A stretch of 64,000 nucleotides of DNA. It comes from Clostridiaceae bacterium BRH_c20a (GTDB lineage Bacteria; Bacillota; Peptococcia; Peptococcales; BICA1-8). This document shows, piece after piece, positions 8,914 through 17,130 of this stretch. The notes beneath the pieces were generated by a model. The model worked only from the letters and a program-made list of their open reading frames with translations, ran no database searches and was not told the origin of the DNA. Location: assembly GCA_000961765.1 (NCBI GenBank), contig LADT01000002.1:88284-152283 (forward strand). The letters run 5' to 3'. Made by a program: the position numbers and the translations under genes. The stretch's first letter is position 1; each line of letters opens with the position of its first letter.

Positions 8914-8931
8914 TATTCTTCCACACCTCCT
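8914..8931 (-). promoter_or_regulatory. Strong ribosome-binding site without a canonical in-frame start
   Basis: AGGAGGTG (8924-8931) precedes the fapA coding frame, but the first in-frame codons offer only ATA (8914-8916) as a start-like codon. Two GTG codons overlapping the site open other frames that stop after 3 and 7 codons. Either the rare ATA codon starts fapA, or a frame error lies just downstream. Confidence 0.5.
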
Positions 8932-8944
8932 ATTCTTAAATTAA

Positions 8945-9703
8945 TTAAAGAGAAAACACCAGTTTCATTTTTCCTTTCATCTTTAAAATAGCCTTTTTAT
9001 GAATTTGAGATATCCGCCCTTCTGTTAATTCCAAAATCTTGCTGATTTCCTTTATTGTTAATTCCTCATAATAAAATAGAGTGATTACTAATTTTTCCTT
9101 TTCATTTAAACCAAGTAAAGCTTTTTCTAAATGTATCTTCATTTCGTCTTTTTCAAGACTCTCAATAGGATCTGGGCTTGTATTATCTGGTAAAAAGTCA
9201 CCAAAAGTGAAGAAATCACTTTCGCCATTATCTATTGGCTGTTCTAAAGATATTATTGACAAGTTACCTACAACTTGAAGTTGTTTTTCCAATTCATCTT
9301 TACTTATTCCCATAAATTCCGCCACTTCATAATCAGAAGCACTTCTTCCAAGTTTTTGTTCTAGTAAGAAATAGGCCTTTTCAATTTCTTTAGCTCTTCT
9401 TCTTAAGGATTGGGGGGCCCAATCCATCTTTCTTAAACCATCAATAATTGATCCTCTTACTCTTAAAACTGCATAACCTTCAAAGTTATTGTTTTGCTTA
9501 GGATCATATTTATTTATTGCATCAATAAGCCCAAAAGAACCATAAGATAAAAGGTCATCAAAATCAACACTACCCGGTAAGCCGTAATAAATTCTTTGAG
9601 CACAATACTTTATTAGAGGGGCATATGATAATATTAAATGCTCCCTATTTTCGCCACTGGGATTATTAAAGAATTGCTGCCACAGTTCTTTTCTGTCATC
9701 CAT
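8945..9703 (-). CDS. sigD: Flagellar/motility sigma factor (SigD/FliA family)
   Basis: Alternative sigma factor for late flagellar, chemotaxis and autolysin genes. In 252 residues: region 2 (about 20-95, with D-F-D-D-L-L-S-Y-G-S-F-G-L-I-D-A and R-V-R-G-S-I-I-D-G-L-R), region 3 and a C-terminal region 4 helix-turn-helix (about 200-245, L-T-I-K-E-I-S-K-I-L-E-L-T-E-G-R-I-S-Q). The start is chosen at the ATG at 9703, 7 bases after GGGAG; a GTG at 9706 is possible. The anti-sigma factor FlgM is not in the window. Confidence 0.95.
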   Translation of the reverse strand: MDDRKELWQQFFNNPSGENREHLILSYAPLIKYCAQRIYYGLPGSVDFDDLLSYGSFGLIDAINKYDPKQNNNFEGYAVLRVRGSIIDGLRKMDWAPQSLRRRAKEIEKAYFLLEQKLGRSASDYEVAEFMGISKDELEKQLQVVGNLSIISLEQPIDNGESDFFTFGDFLPDNTSPDPIESLEKDEMKIHLEKALLGLNEKEKLVITLFYYEELTIKEISKILELTEGRISQIHKKAILKMKGKMKLVFSL

Positions 9704-9718
9704 CACACCACTCCCGAT

Positions 9719-10201
9719 TTAGACAATCTTTTCCCCTTGATTAATTGTTTTAATATGCAGTTTACCGTTTTCCGGATCAAAGGTTATTGTTCTTCCAAAA
9801 TTACCTCCAGTATCTTCAGCCACAATTCTAATCCGCAACAGTTCTAAATGTTTTTTTACAGCTTCAGTATTTCTATCACCAATTCTCATAATACTACTTG
9901 TACCAGCAAAATTAAACATTTGGGCACCACCGGCAATTTTAGCAAAAATACGACTTTTTTCTGCACCTAAAACAAGCATTTTGTTTATTATCTCAACTAA
10001 TGCTGTGTCAGCATATTTTGCTTTATTTTGGTTGTTTCTGGCCTGTGCACTATCTGGAAGCATAATATGTGCAAGCCCTCCCACTTTGCTTCCTGTGTCA
10101 TAGAGACAAATACCCACACACGAGCCTAAACCGGTTGTAATTAGTTTTTGAGGTGCTTTACAAACAGCAAGATCAGCCATGCCAACTTTAATTACATCCA
10201 T
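9719..10201 (-). CDS. cheD: Chemoreceptor glutamine deamidase CheD
   Basis: Deamidates receptor glutamines and binds CheC in Gram-positive chemotaxis. The 160 residues contain the catalytic pair Cys28 in G-L-G-S-C-V-G and His45 in G-G-L-A-H-I-M-L, with Thr22/23 just before. The start lies directly against the cheC stop, so the two are translationally linked, matching their known physical interaction. Upstream of sigD, as in B. subtilis. Confidence 0.96.
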   Translation of the reverse strand: MDVIKVGMADLAVCKAPQKLITTGLGSCVGICLYDTGSKVGGLAHIMLPDSAQARNNQNKAKYADTALVEIINKMLVLGAEKSRIFAKIAGGAQMFNFAGTSSIMRIGDRNTEAVKKHLELLRIRIVAEDTGGNFGRTITFDPENGKLHIKTINQGEKIV

Positions 10202-10816
10202 TTAAAATACAACTCCTAATTCCCTAAACATAATTTCTAAAGAACCTGGTTCTGGTAAAAGGAAAAAATGCCCCTTGACTTCCTTTTCTTCTTCCTCAAA
10301 TACACTTTCAATTACAAGAGCATAATCACTTACTTCTCCATAAAGCTGTAAAACATTTCCCAAAATTGCTCCTACCATATCAAAAGCAAGGGCAGGCACC
10401 GAAGGATTAAACTCCATGTTCGTGAACCCGCTTAAAGCAGTTAAATATGACCCGGCTAATATATTTGTAACTTCCTTTAAAGCCGATATATCCAACTCAT
10501 CTAAAGTTATAGTTGCTGTTTCTTGCTTACCAACTAGAATTTTTAAAAATAACTTTAGACTTTCTTCAGGTATCACAAAAAGTATACTCATTGGTGCCTT
10601 TGCCTCAACCTGCAAATATCCTCCCGCCACAGGGGTGTCATCACCACCCATTAGTTCTACAACTTGGGAGAAAGGTAAAATAAATATATTGGGGACAGAC
10701 ATATTTATTTTTTTATTGAGCAGGGTAGACAAAGCTGTTGCAGCATTTCCTGCACCTATATTTCCAATTTCTTTTAAAGCATCTTTTTGTAAACAATTTA
10801 GTTGTTCAAAATCCAT
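10202..10816 (-). CDS. cheC: CheY-P phosphatase CheC
   Basis: Dephosphorylates CheY-P and is stimulated by CheD. Both catalytic E-x-x-N centres are intact: E16/N19 in E-I-G-N-I-G-A-G-N and E115/N118 in E-V-T-N-I-L-A-G-S. The 204 residues match the CheC two-repeat fold. AAGGAG precedes the ATG. It lies 5 bases after cheW and abuts cheD. Confidence 0.96.
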   Translation of the reverse strand: MDFEQLNCLQKDALKEIGNIGAGNAATALSTLLNKKINMSVPNIFILPFSQVVELMGGDDTPVAGGYLQVEAKAPMSILFVIPEESLKLFLKILVGKQETATITLDELDISALKEVTNILAGSYLTALSGFTNMEFNPSVPALAFDMVGAILGNVLQLYGEVSDYALVIESVFEEEEKEVKGHFFLLPEPGSLEIMFRELGVVF

Positions 10817-10821
10817 TTAAC

Positions 10822-11283
10822 TCACTCCTTAGAATTAGCTGTTTTGTCATTGTTTTCAGACCCTAACTCTAAAATTTCTTGTAAATCAAGTAAAATAATT
10901 AAACGGTTATCATGTTTTCCCACTGCCTGAACATATTTATTGTCTAAAAACTCAATTAGATTAGGTTCTTCAATATTTTCTTTAGTAATCCGTTGTACTT
11001 CTGTAACACTATCCACTATAATCCCGACTTTTAAATCAGAAACATTAAGAATAATAATCCTGGTATTGTTATCATTATTTTTTTCTTCATTTATTCCGAA
11101 TCTTTTTCGCAGGTTAACTACCGGTACAACATTACCTCTTAGATTAATTACCCCGGTAAGATAACTTTGTGCTTTGGGAACCCTTGTAACCAAAGTGGGG
11201 CGAATTATTTCCTGAACGTTTAAAATATTGACCCCATACTCTTCATTTGCTAAGCGAAATGCAACAATTTGAATATCATCCAT
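10822..11283 (-). CDS. cheW: Chemotaxis coupling protein CheW
   Basis: Scaffold linking receptors to the CheA kinase. The 153 residues form a single CheW domain with N-V-Q-E-I-I-R-P, V-P-K-A-x-x-Y-L-T-G-V-I-N-L-R-G and V-P-V-V-N-L-R-K-R-F signatures. A GGGGG site precedes the ATG. It lies 13 bases from cheA in the che block. Confidence 0.96.
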   Translation of the reverse strand: MDDIQIVAFRLANEEYGVNILNVQEIIRPTLVTRVPKAQSYLTGVINLRGNVVPVVNLRKRFGINEEKNNDNNTRIIILNVSDLKVGIIVDSVTEVQRITKENIEEPNLIEFLDNKYVQAVGKHDNRLIILLDLQEILELGSENNDKTANSKE

Positions 11284-11296
11284 CTATATACCCCCT

Positions 11297-13264
11297 CTAA
11301 AACAGTGTTCCTACATCTAGAATTAAGGAAACCTTACCATCACCTAGGATAGCAGCACCAGCAATTCCCGGTATACCTAAAAGCAGTTTCCCTAAAGATG
11401 TGATTACTATCTCCTGTTGTCCTATTAACTCGTTGACAACTAACCCTATCTGTTTTTCACCTTTTCTTACCACAACCACATAAACTTCTTCGGAGTTTTC
11501 AGTGCCTCCAGCCTCAAAAATTTCTGATAATCGTATTAAGGGTAAGACTTTACCCCGTAAAACCATTACTTCCTGACCTTGTATATTCTTTATCAAGTCA
11601 TCGGTAATACCAGTAGTTTCATCAATATTAGCAAGAGGTACAGCATATATTTCAGTCCCTAGTTTTACTAGTAGGGCCTGAATAATAGCCAAGGTTAATG
11701 GTAATTTAATAGTAAACTTTGTTCCTTCACCTTCTCTATTTTCTACATACACTTTTCCACTCAAAGCTTGGATTTTCGATTTTACTACATCAAGGCCTAC
11801 TCCCCTACCCGAAACATCAGTAATAGTACTTGCGGTACTAAAGCCTGGACTAAAAATTAAATTAAGGATGCTGTTTTGGTCCATTTGTTCAAGCTCTTTA
11901 TTTGTTACAACACCTTTTTCTAAAGATTTTTCTTTAATTTTATTAAGGCTTATTCCTTGTCCATCATCTTGAACAATAATAACAACAGAATTTCCTTCTT
12001 GTCTTGCAATAAGCCTTAAAGTACCAACCTTATTTTTACCTTTACCATTTCTTATTTCAGGATTTTCAATTCCGTGGTCAATAGCATTTCGTAATAAATG
12101 AACCAAAGGATCTCCGATCTCATCTATAACTGTTCTATCTAATTCTGTTTCTTTACCTTCTAAGATTAAATTAACCTCTTTTCCAAGCTCTTTAGAAAGG
12201 TCTCGAACCATTCTAGGGAACCGGTTAAATACCTGTTCTATTGGCACCATCCGAACATTCATAACTACATTTTGCAGATCTGTTGTTATTCTATCAATTT
12301 GTTCCACCGTTTCATTTAAAGACGCTACATCATTTGTCCTAAAAATCTGTTCTAGTCTGGTTTTATTAATTACTAATTCTCCTACTAAGTTCATTAAGTT
12401 ATCTAATTTATTTATATCAACCCGAACTGTTTGGTGAATTTTTGTCTTAACATTATTTGTTATTTCTTTAGTTTCTTCTTGATCCAAGCCCACATCTGCA
12501 TTCTCAGCATTTTCTGTATTATCATAGCTATAAATCTCAAGCTTACCTATTGATATCTCACTAATTTGATTAATTATTTTTAGAATATTTTCCTTATCTT
12601 TATTAGATACAAAATAAACTGTAAATTGATTATCAAACTTTTCATCTTCCAAATCCTGGGAACTAGGTACAGATTTTATTATTTCCCCAATTGCCTCTAG
12701 ACTTTTAAAGACCATAAAAACCCTGACTGATTTCATAACACAATCAGACGATATATTTATCAAGCATCTATAAATATTTAAATTTTGTTTTTGTGCTTCA
12801 ATTATTACTTTTTGCTCATATTCATTTAATTCTTTCCAGGAGTTATTTGCTAATTCATTAATAGTATCAATATTGATGTTATGAGTAGGGTTTTCAAAAT
12901 TATTTAATTGAATAATTAAATACGAGATATCAATTTCTTTCTTTTTACCTTGGATAATGTTTTCTAGCATTTGCTCTAAAGTATCCACACAGGCAAATAA
13001 TAAATCACTTATTGCAGAAGAAAGAACTAAATCCTTTTCCCGGATTTTCACTAATAAACTCTCCATTTTATGGGTAAGTTCTGTGATCTGCTCAAAACCC
13101 ATGGTTGCAGCCATCCCTTTCATGGTATGGGCCGCCCGAAATATCTCATTTATAGGTCCATCATCACCAGGTTTTTTTTCAATCTTTAGTAAGCCTTCAT
13201 TTAATAATTGTAAATGTTCCCGTGTTTCCTCGATAAACAACTCCATATACTCACTTTTATTCAT
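11297..13264 (-). CDS. cheA: Chemotaxis sensor histidine kinase CheA
   Basis: Receptor-controlled kinase that phosphorylates CheY and CheB. In 655 residues: HPt domain with phospho-acceptor His46 (A-A-H-T-M-K-G-M), a CheY-binding P2 region (about 155-255), a P3 dimerisation helix pair (about 270-335), an ATPase domain (about 340-510, with N-A-I-D-H-G-I-E, D-D-G-Q-G-I and G-R-G-V-G-L-D-V-V) and the C-terminal CheW-like regulatory domain. TGGAGG precedes the ATG. Confidence 0.97.
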   Translation of the reverse strand: MNKSEYMELFIEETREHLQLLNEGLLKIEKKPGDDGPINEIFRAAHTMKGMAATMGFEQITELTHKMESLLVKIREKDLVLSSAISDLLFACVDTLEQMLENIIQGKKKEIDISYLIIQLNNFENPTHNINIDTINELANNSWKELNEYEQKVIIEAQKQNLNIYRCLINISSDCVMKSVRVFMVFKSLEAIGEIIKSVPSSQDLEDEKFDNQFTVYFVSNKDKENILKIINQISEISIGKLEIYSYDNTENAENADVGLDQEETKEITNNVKTKIHQTVRVDINKLDNLMNLVGELVINKTRLEQIFRTNDVASLNETVEQIDRITTDLQNVVMNVRMVPIEQVFNRFPRMVRDLSKELGKEVNLILEGKETELDRTVIDEIGDPLVHLLRNAIDHGIENPEIRNGKGKNKVGTLRLIARQEGNSVVIIVQDDGQGISLNKIKEKSLEKGVVTNKELEQMDQNSILNLIFSPGFSTASTITDVSGRGVGLDVVKSKIQALSGKVYVENREGEGTKFTIKLPLTLAIIQALLVKLGTEIYAVPLANIDETTGITDDLIKNIQGQEVMVLRGKVLPLIRLSEIFEAGGTENSEEVYVVVVRKGEKQIGLVVNELIGQQEIVITSLGKLLLGIPGIAGAAILGDGKVSLILDVGTLF

Positions 13265-13279
13265 TTGACCACCTCCAGA

Positions 13280-14353
13280 CTATAAGATTAGATTTAAGCT
13301 TTTGATAATTTCGTTAGGAATATTAAATAAGGGAACTATCTTGTCCACACATCCTGCTTGTATAGCTGCTTTAGGCATTCCGTAAACAACACAGGTATTT
13401 TCCGCCTCGGCTATAGAAATACAGTTTTTTTGTTTTAAATTAATAAGCCCATCCCTTCCGTCATGACCCATACCGGTCATTATTACAGCTACGACTTTAT
13501 TAATATCTGTTTTGGCCACTGAATTAAACAAAGCATCTACTGAGGGTCTATGACCTGTAATCAATGGTCCCTGGTGTATGTATAAGTATGGCTGACAAAT
13601 ATTTTTTACCTTTACTTCCATTTGATAATTACCCGGTGCGATGTATACAACACCTGGTTTAATTTCCTCACCGTTTTCTCCCTCTTTTACTTCTAAATGA
13701 GTTAAACTGTCTAGTCTATGGGCTAAAGACTTTGTAAAACCAGGAGGCATGTGTTGAACTACAAGAATAGCGGCATTTGTTATTTCTTTTAAATTCTCGA
13801 TAAGTTTATGCAGAGCTTTAGGTCCTCCCGTTGAAGTACCAATTAATACCAAGGGGAAACCTAGTTGACTAGAATCATTTTTTATAAATGGCTTATTAAC
13901 TAAAGTCTTTTCTACATTAATACTTAAAGGAGGATTATATAATTGCTTTAAATTAGCCTTGGAGGCAAGTATTATTTTTTCTACGATTTCCTTTTCTACT
14001 TCATGAATATTTAAAGATATTGAACCTCCGGGTTTTTGTACAAAGTCAATAGCACCCTTAGCTAAGGCTTGGATAGTTATATCAGCTCCGGCTTGAGTTA
14101 ATGAACTAAGCATAATTACTGGTGTAGGAGCAATAGTCATGATTTTTTCTAAAGCCTCTAAGCCGTTCATTTCAGGCATCTCTACATCTAAAGTAATTAC
14201 ATCTGGATTTAGTAAACTTAATTTGGCTATAGCATCCTTTCCATTTCTGGCAGTCCCCGCCAATTCAAGATTACTATCTTTAATTACAATGTCGGAAATT
14301 ACTTTTCGCATAAAGGCTGAGTCATCTACAACTAAGACCCGGATCCTGGACAT
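13280..14353 (-). CDS. cheB: Receptor methylesterase/deamidase CheB
   Basis: Response-regulator-controlled enzyme that removes methyl groups from chemoreceptors. The receiver domain (1-120) carries Asp56 (T-L-D-V-E-M-P). The C-terminal esterase domain has the catalytic serine in G-T-S-T-G-G-P, the histidine in V-V-Q-H-M-P-P-G-F and the aspartate in G-M-G-H-D-G-R-D-G. The 357 residues are full length. The start overlaps the stop of the PilZ gene as TAATG. Its partner CheR is not in the window. Confidence 0.96.
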   Translation of the reverse strand: MSRIRVLVVDDSAFMRKVISDIVIKDSNLELAGTARNGKDAIAKLSLLNPDVITLDVEMPEMNGLEALEKIMTIAPTPVIMLSSLTQAGADITIQALAKGAIDFVQKPGGSISLNIHEVEKEIVEKIILASKANLKQLYNPPLSINVEKTLVNKPFIKNDSSQLGFPLVLIGTSTGGPKALHKLIENLKEITNAAILVVQHMPPGFTKSLAHRLDSLTHLEVKEGENGEEIKPGVVYIAPGNYQMEVKVKNICQPYLYIHQGPLITGHRPSVDALFNSVAKTDINKVVAVIMTGMGHDGRDGLINLKQKNCISIAEAENTCVVYGMPKAAIQAGCVDKIVPLFNIPNEIIKSLNLIL

Positions 14354-14991
14354 TACAACACCCCTTTTCGGATCAGTTCTCTTTGTCGCTCGAAAACATA
14401 TTTTATTAATTTATCTATAATCTTTTCAGGAACATCAAGATATTTGATTCCAATCAAATATCGTTGATTATTATCTTTTTCTTCAGTATAAACCCGCATA
14501 ACCTTTGCAGTGCATGAAATAATCTCAGTAGGAAGAAATACATTTATTTTTAAAATATCCCCTTTTATTAGTTTGCTTTTTGAAACAAACTGGGCACCAC
14601 CACCACTTAAATCACGAATAAAGGCCTTTTTGAAAGCATCCTCATTAGCTAATTTATATTCTAACTGCAGATTAGTTGGAACTCTTACAGAAAGCCGTCT
14701 CTGAACCTTTTTTTTCTTATAAGGCCATTCTAAAAAAACTAAAGGAATAGGTTCAAAAGTACGGTCTCTTACTTTGCAGTAGTAAGCATAGGAGGCTGAG
14801 TTATCCCAATGCCAAAGTATTACCTCCTGACCGGGTCTTAAAGGTACATAGTTTCCTTTATCAATAGGCATCCCAATAGCTATACCCTCTTGTTTAATAT
14901 CTTCAACCCTAGTCCTATATGTATCACTAAAATCTGTATTTAGTTCTACTTCAATTTCTATAATCTGATTGATTTTTAAAAAATCCAACAT
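14353..14991 (-). CDS. PilZ-domain c-di-GMP-binding flagellar brake (YpfA/YcgR-like)
   Basis: Protein of 212 residues with an N-terminal YcgR-type beta domain and a C-terminal PilZ domain. Both c-di-GMP-binding motifs are visible: R-R-L-S-V-R at the domain junction (near residue 103) and D-L-S-G-G-G about 30 residues later. Members of this family slow flagella when c-di-GMP is high. Placement inside the fla/che block between flhG and cheB supports that. The start is the ATG at 14991 following AGGTGAG; a GTG 9 bases upstream overlaps the site. Confidence 0.88.
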   Translation of the reverse strand: MLDFLKINQIIEIEVELNTDFSDTYRTRVEDIKQEGIAIGMPIDKGNYVPLRPGQEVILWHWDNSASYAYYCKVRDRTFEPIPLVFLEWPYKKKKVQRRLSVRVPTNLQLEYKLANEDAFKKAFIRDLSGGGAQFVSKSKLIKGDILKINVFLPTEIISCTAKVMRVYTEEKDNNQRYLIGIKYLDVPEKIIDKLIKYVFERQRELIRKGVL

Positions 14992-15034
14992 CAAGCTCAC
15001 CTACCCCATTGACAAAAATAAACACAATACAATG

Positions 15035-15928
15035 CTATGTCTTAAAAAAGGAAACAATCTTATAAAAATAATCTTTAAGACCATTGGCTTGATTAGTCTC
15101 ATAAAGCTGATTACACATTTTAGAAGCTAAACTATAAATTCCATCAGCAGCTTTTGAAGTAGGACTATCTAATAAAAATGGCTGCTGTTTTTTTACAGCT
15201 AATGGCACAGCCTTATCATCAAGTATAAATCCGAATATTTCTAATTTGCAATTTTTTAAAAATCTACTAACAACAATTTTCAGCTTATTAGCTGCAATTT
15301 CCCCTTCTTCATAATCAATGGCCTTATTAATAACTAATTTTATAACACCTATATATTTATGTTTGTTTAAGGTTTTTATTAAACCATATGCATCAGTAAG
15401 GGAAGTAGGTTCCGGAGTTGTTATTACAATAATTTCATCGGCAGCTAATGTGAAGTTTAAAACACTTTTTGAAATACCAGCCCCGGTATCAATTAATAAA
15501 TAATCACTTTCCTTTTCCAAAGATGAAAGTTTTAATAAGAATCTTTCTAGCTCCCATTCTTTTAAATCAGCAAGCTCAGAAATCCCTGAACCACCAGGTA
15601 TTATTTTAATACCATTTGGTCCTTCTAAAATAATATCAGCAATATCCTTTTCTCCATTAATAACGTGATATAAGTTGAATTTAGGTGAGACACCAAGAAT
15701 AACATCAATATTTGCTAAACCTAAATCAGCATCTAATATTAGAACACGTTGTCCAAATTCAGCCAAAGCTAAACCTAAATTTAAGGTAAAATTTGTTTTT
15801 CCTACACCACCTTTGCCTGATGCAACAGTAATAACCTTGGTGAACTTTTCATTACCACTTAAATCATGCTCTGCCTTCATTTTTAAGTTCTTAGTCAATG
15901 CCCTTAATCGGTCAAGTTGGGAACTCAT
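15035..15928 (-). CDS. flhG: Flagellar number regulator FlhG (MinD/ParA-type ATPase)
   Basis: P-loop ATPase that works with FlhF to set flagellar site and number. The deviant Walker A K-G-G-V-G-K-T-N is at 39-46, with L-I-L-D-A-D-L-G-L-A-N next and D-T-G-A-G-I as the later switch. The N-terminal D-R-L-R-A-L motif resembles the FlhF-activating helix. The start overlaps the flhF stop by 4 bases. Full length at 297 residues. Confidence 0.94.
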   Translation of the reverse strand: MSSQLDRLRALTKNLKMKAEHDLSGNEKFTKVITVASGKGGVGKTNFTLNLGLALAEFGQRVLILDADLGLANIDVILGVSPKFNLYHVINGEKDIADIILEGPNGIKIIPGGSGISELADLKEWELERFLLKLSSLEKESDYLLIDTGAGISKSVLNFTLAADEIIVITTPEPTSLTDAYGLIKTLNKHKYIGVIKLVINKAIDYEEGEIAANKLKIVVSRFLKNCKLEIFGFILDDKAVPLAVKKQQPFLLDSPTSKAADGIYSLASKMCNQLYETNQANGLKDYFYKIVSFFKT

Positions 15929-17130
15929 CTGGCACCATCCCTTAAAATAAGTTGAGCAATTTTATCTTGATCTGCTATTTCAATGTCATCAGGAACACTC
16001 TGTCCGGTAGTTACATAGGAAAGATACTTTTTGGTTTTTTGAATAACATTTAATATTGGACCATAAGTAGAAGTTTCATCAAGTTTAGTGAATATTATTC
16101 TATTAAAATTTAATTTTTCATATTTTACAACTATTTCCAACATATCTTTATATTTAGTAGTTGCACTTAAAACCAAAAATATTTCATCAGGTTCGGCTGC
16201 ATCCAAAAAACCTTTTAATTCGCCCATTTGTAAAGCATGTTTATGACTACGACCGGCGGTATCTATAAAAATCAGATCTTTATCAGAATGATTTATAATA
16301 CTGTTTTTCATGTTTTGAGGGGTGAATACAACTTCTACTGGAATTCCAATAATGTCACCAACTGTTTTTAGCTGTTCAACGGCAGCTATTCTATATGTAT
16401 CAGAAGTAATTAGAGCAATACTTTTTTGATTATTTAAAGCAAAATTTGCGGCTAATTTAGCAATAGTTGTAGTTTTTCCCACTCCGGTAGGCCCTACCAA
16501 AGCCAAAACTTGTTGTTTTCTTTTTTTATGAATAATAATTGGTTTAGGTTTTTTAATTATGCGGCAAATATTATCTAAAAATTGCATTCTAATAAATTCC
16601 ATATCTTCATATTTGGCAGGAGGAACGCTATCTAAAGATTTCTTAATCAACCTTTTGGCTAGTTTTCCTTCAACTTCATTATCTATTAAACAATGATAAA
16701 AATGCTCTCCTACTTTATTTAAACCGATATTTAAACTGGCGTTTTCAATCTGTTCCATCATTTCCTGCATCAACATTCTCATATCTTGCAGTTCATTGGA
16801 ACCGTTTTTTAAATTTATCTCTAAGTCATTTTCTATTAATTTTTCCTCAATTTCACTTATTTCTGAGATATCTTTTTGCTCAGTAACCTGTGGCCAAACA
16901 ATTTGTTTTTTACTTTCCGGAATTTCTTTTGGCGTTGGAGGAGGAGCATGTACAGGATATTCATTATCAGTTGCTGCAGTTACCTCTACAAATTCTTTAG
17001 CAAAAAGACCCAGAAATCCGCCTTCCTTAAATCTTCGGGTATGAAGGATGACCGCTTCTTTTCCCATTTCAATCTTAACCTGCAACATAGCTTCTTGAAT
17101 ATTATTTGCCACAAATCTTTTTACTCGCAT
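15925..17130 (-). CDS. flhF: SRP-type GTPase FlhF
   Basis: Signal-recognition-type GTPase placing the flagellar basal body. In 401 residues: a basic N-terminal B domain, a helical N domain and the G domain with G-P-T-G-V-G-K-T (213-220), D-T-A-G-R-S-H and T-K-L-D-E-T-S-T-Y-G. It abuts flhA and overlaps flhG by 4 bases, the usual flhA-flhF-flhG order. Confidence 0.95.
   Translation of the reverse strand: MRVKRFVANNIQEAMLQVKIEMGKEAVILHTRRFKEGGFLGLFAKEFVEVTAATDNEYPVHAPPPTPKEIPESKKQIVWPQVTEQKDISEISEIEEKLIENDLEINLKNGSNELQDMRMLMQEMMEQIENASLNIGLNKVGEHFYHCLIDNEVEGKLAKRLIKKSLDSVPPAKYEDMEFIRMQFLDNICRIIKKPKPIIIHKKRKQQVLALVGPTGVGKTTTIAKLAANFALNNQKSIALITSDTYRIAAVEQLKTVGDIIGIPVEVVFTPQNMKNSIINHSDKDLIFIDTAGRSHKHALQMGELKGFLDAAEPDEIFLVLSATTKYKDMLEIVVKYEKLNFNRIIFTKLDETSTYGPILNVIQKTKKYLSYVTTGQSVPDDIEIADQDKIAQLILRDGAR

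Noticed and set aside
10416..10820. 134-codon plus-strand reading frame opposite cheC
   Set aside because: Exact antisense shadow of a well-supported gene, no ribosome-binding site and no protein-like motif.
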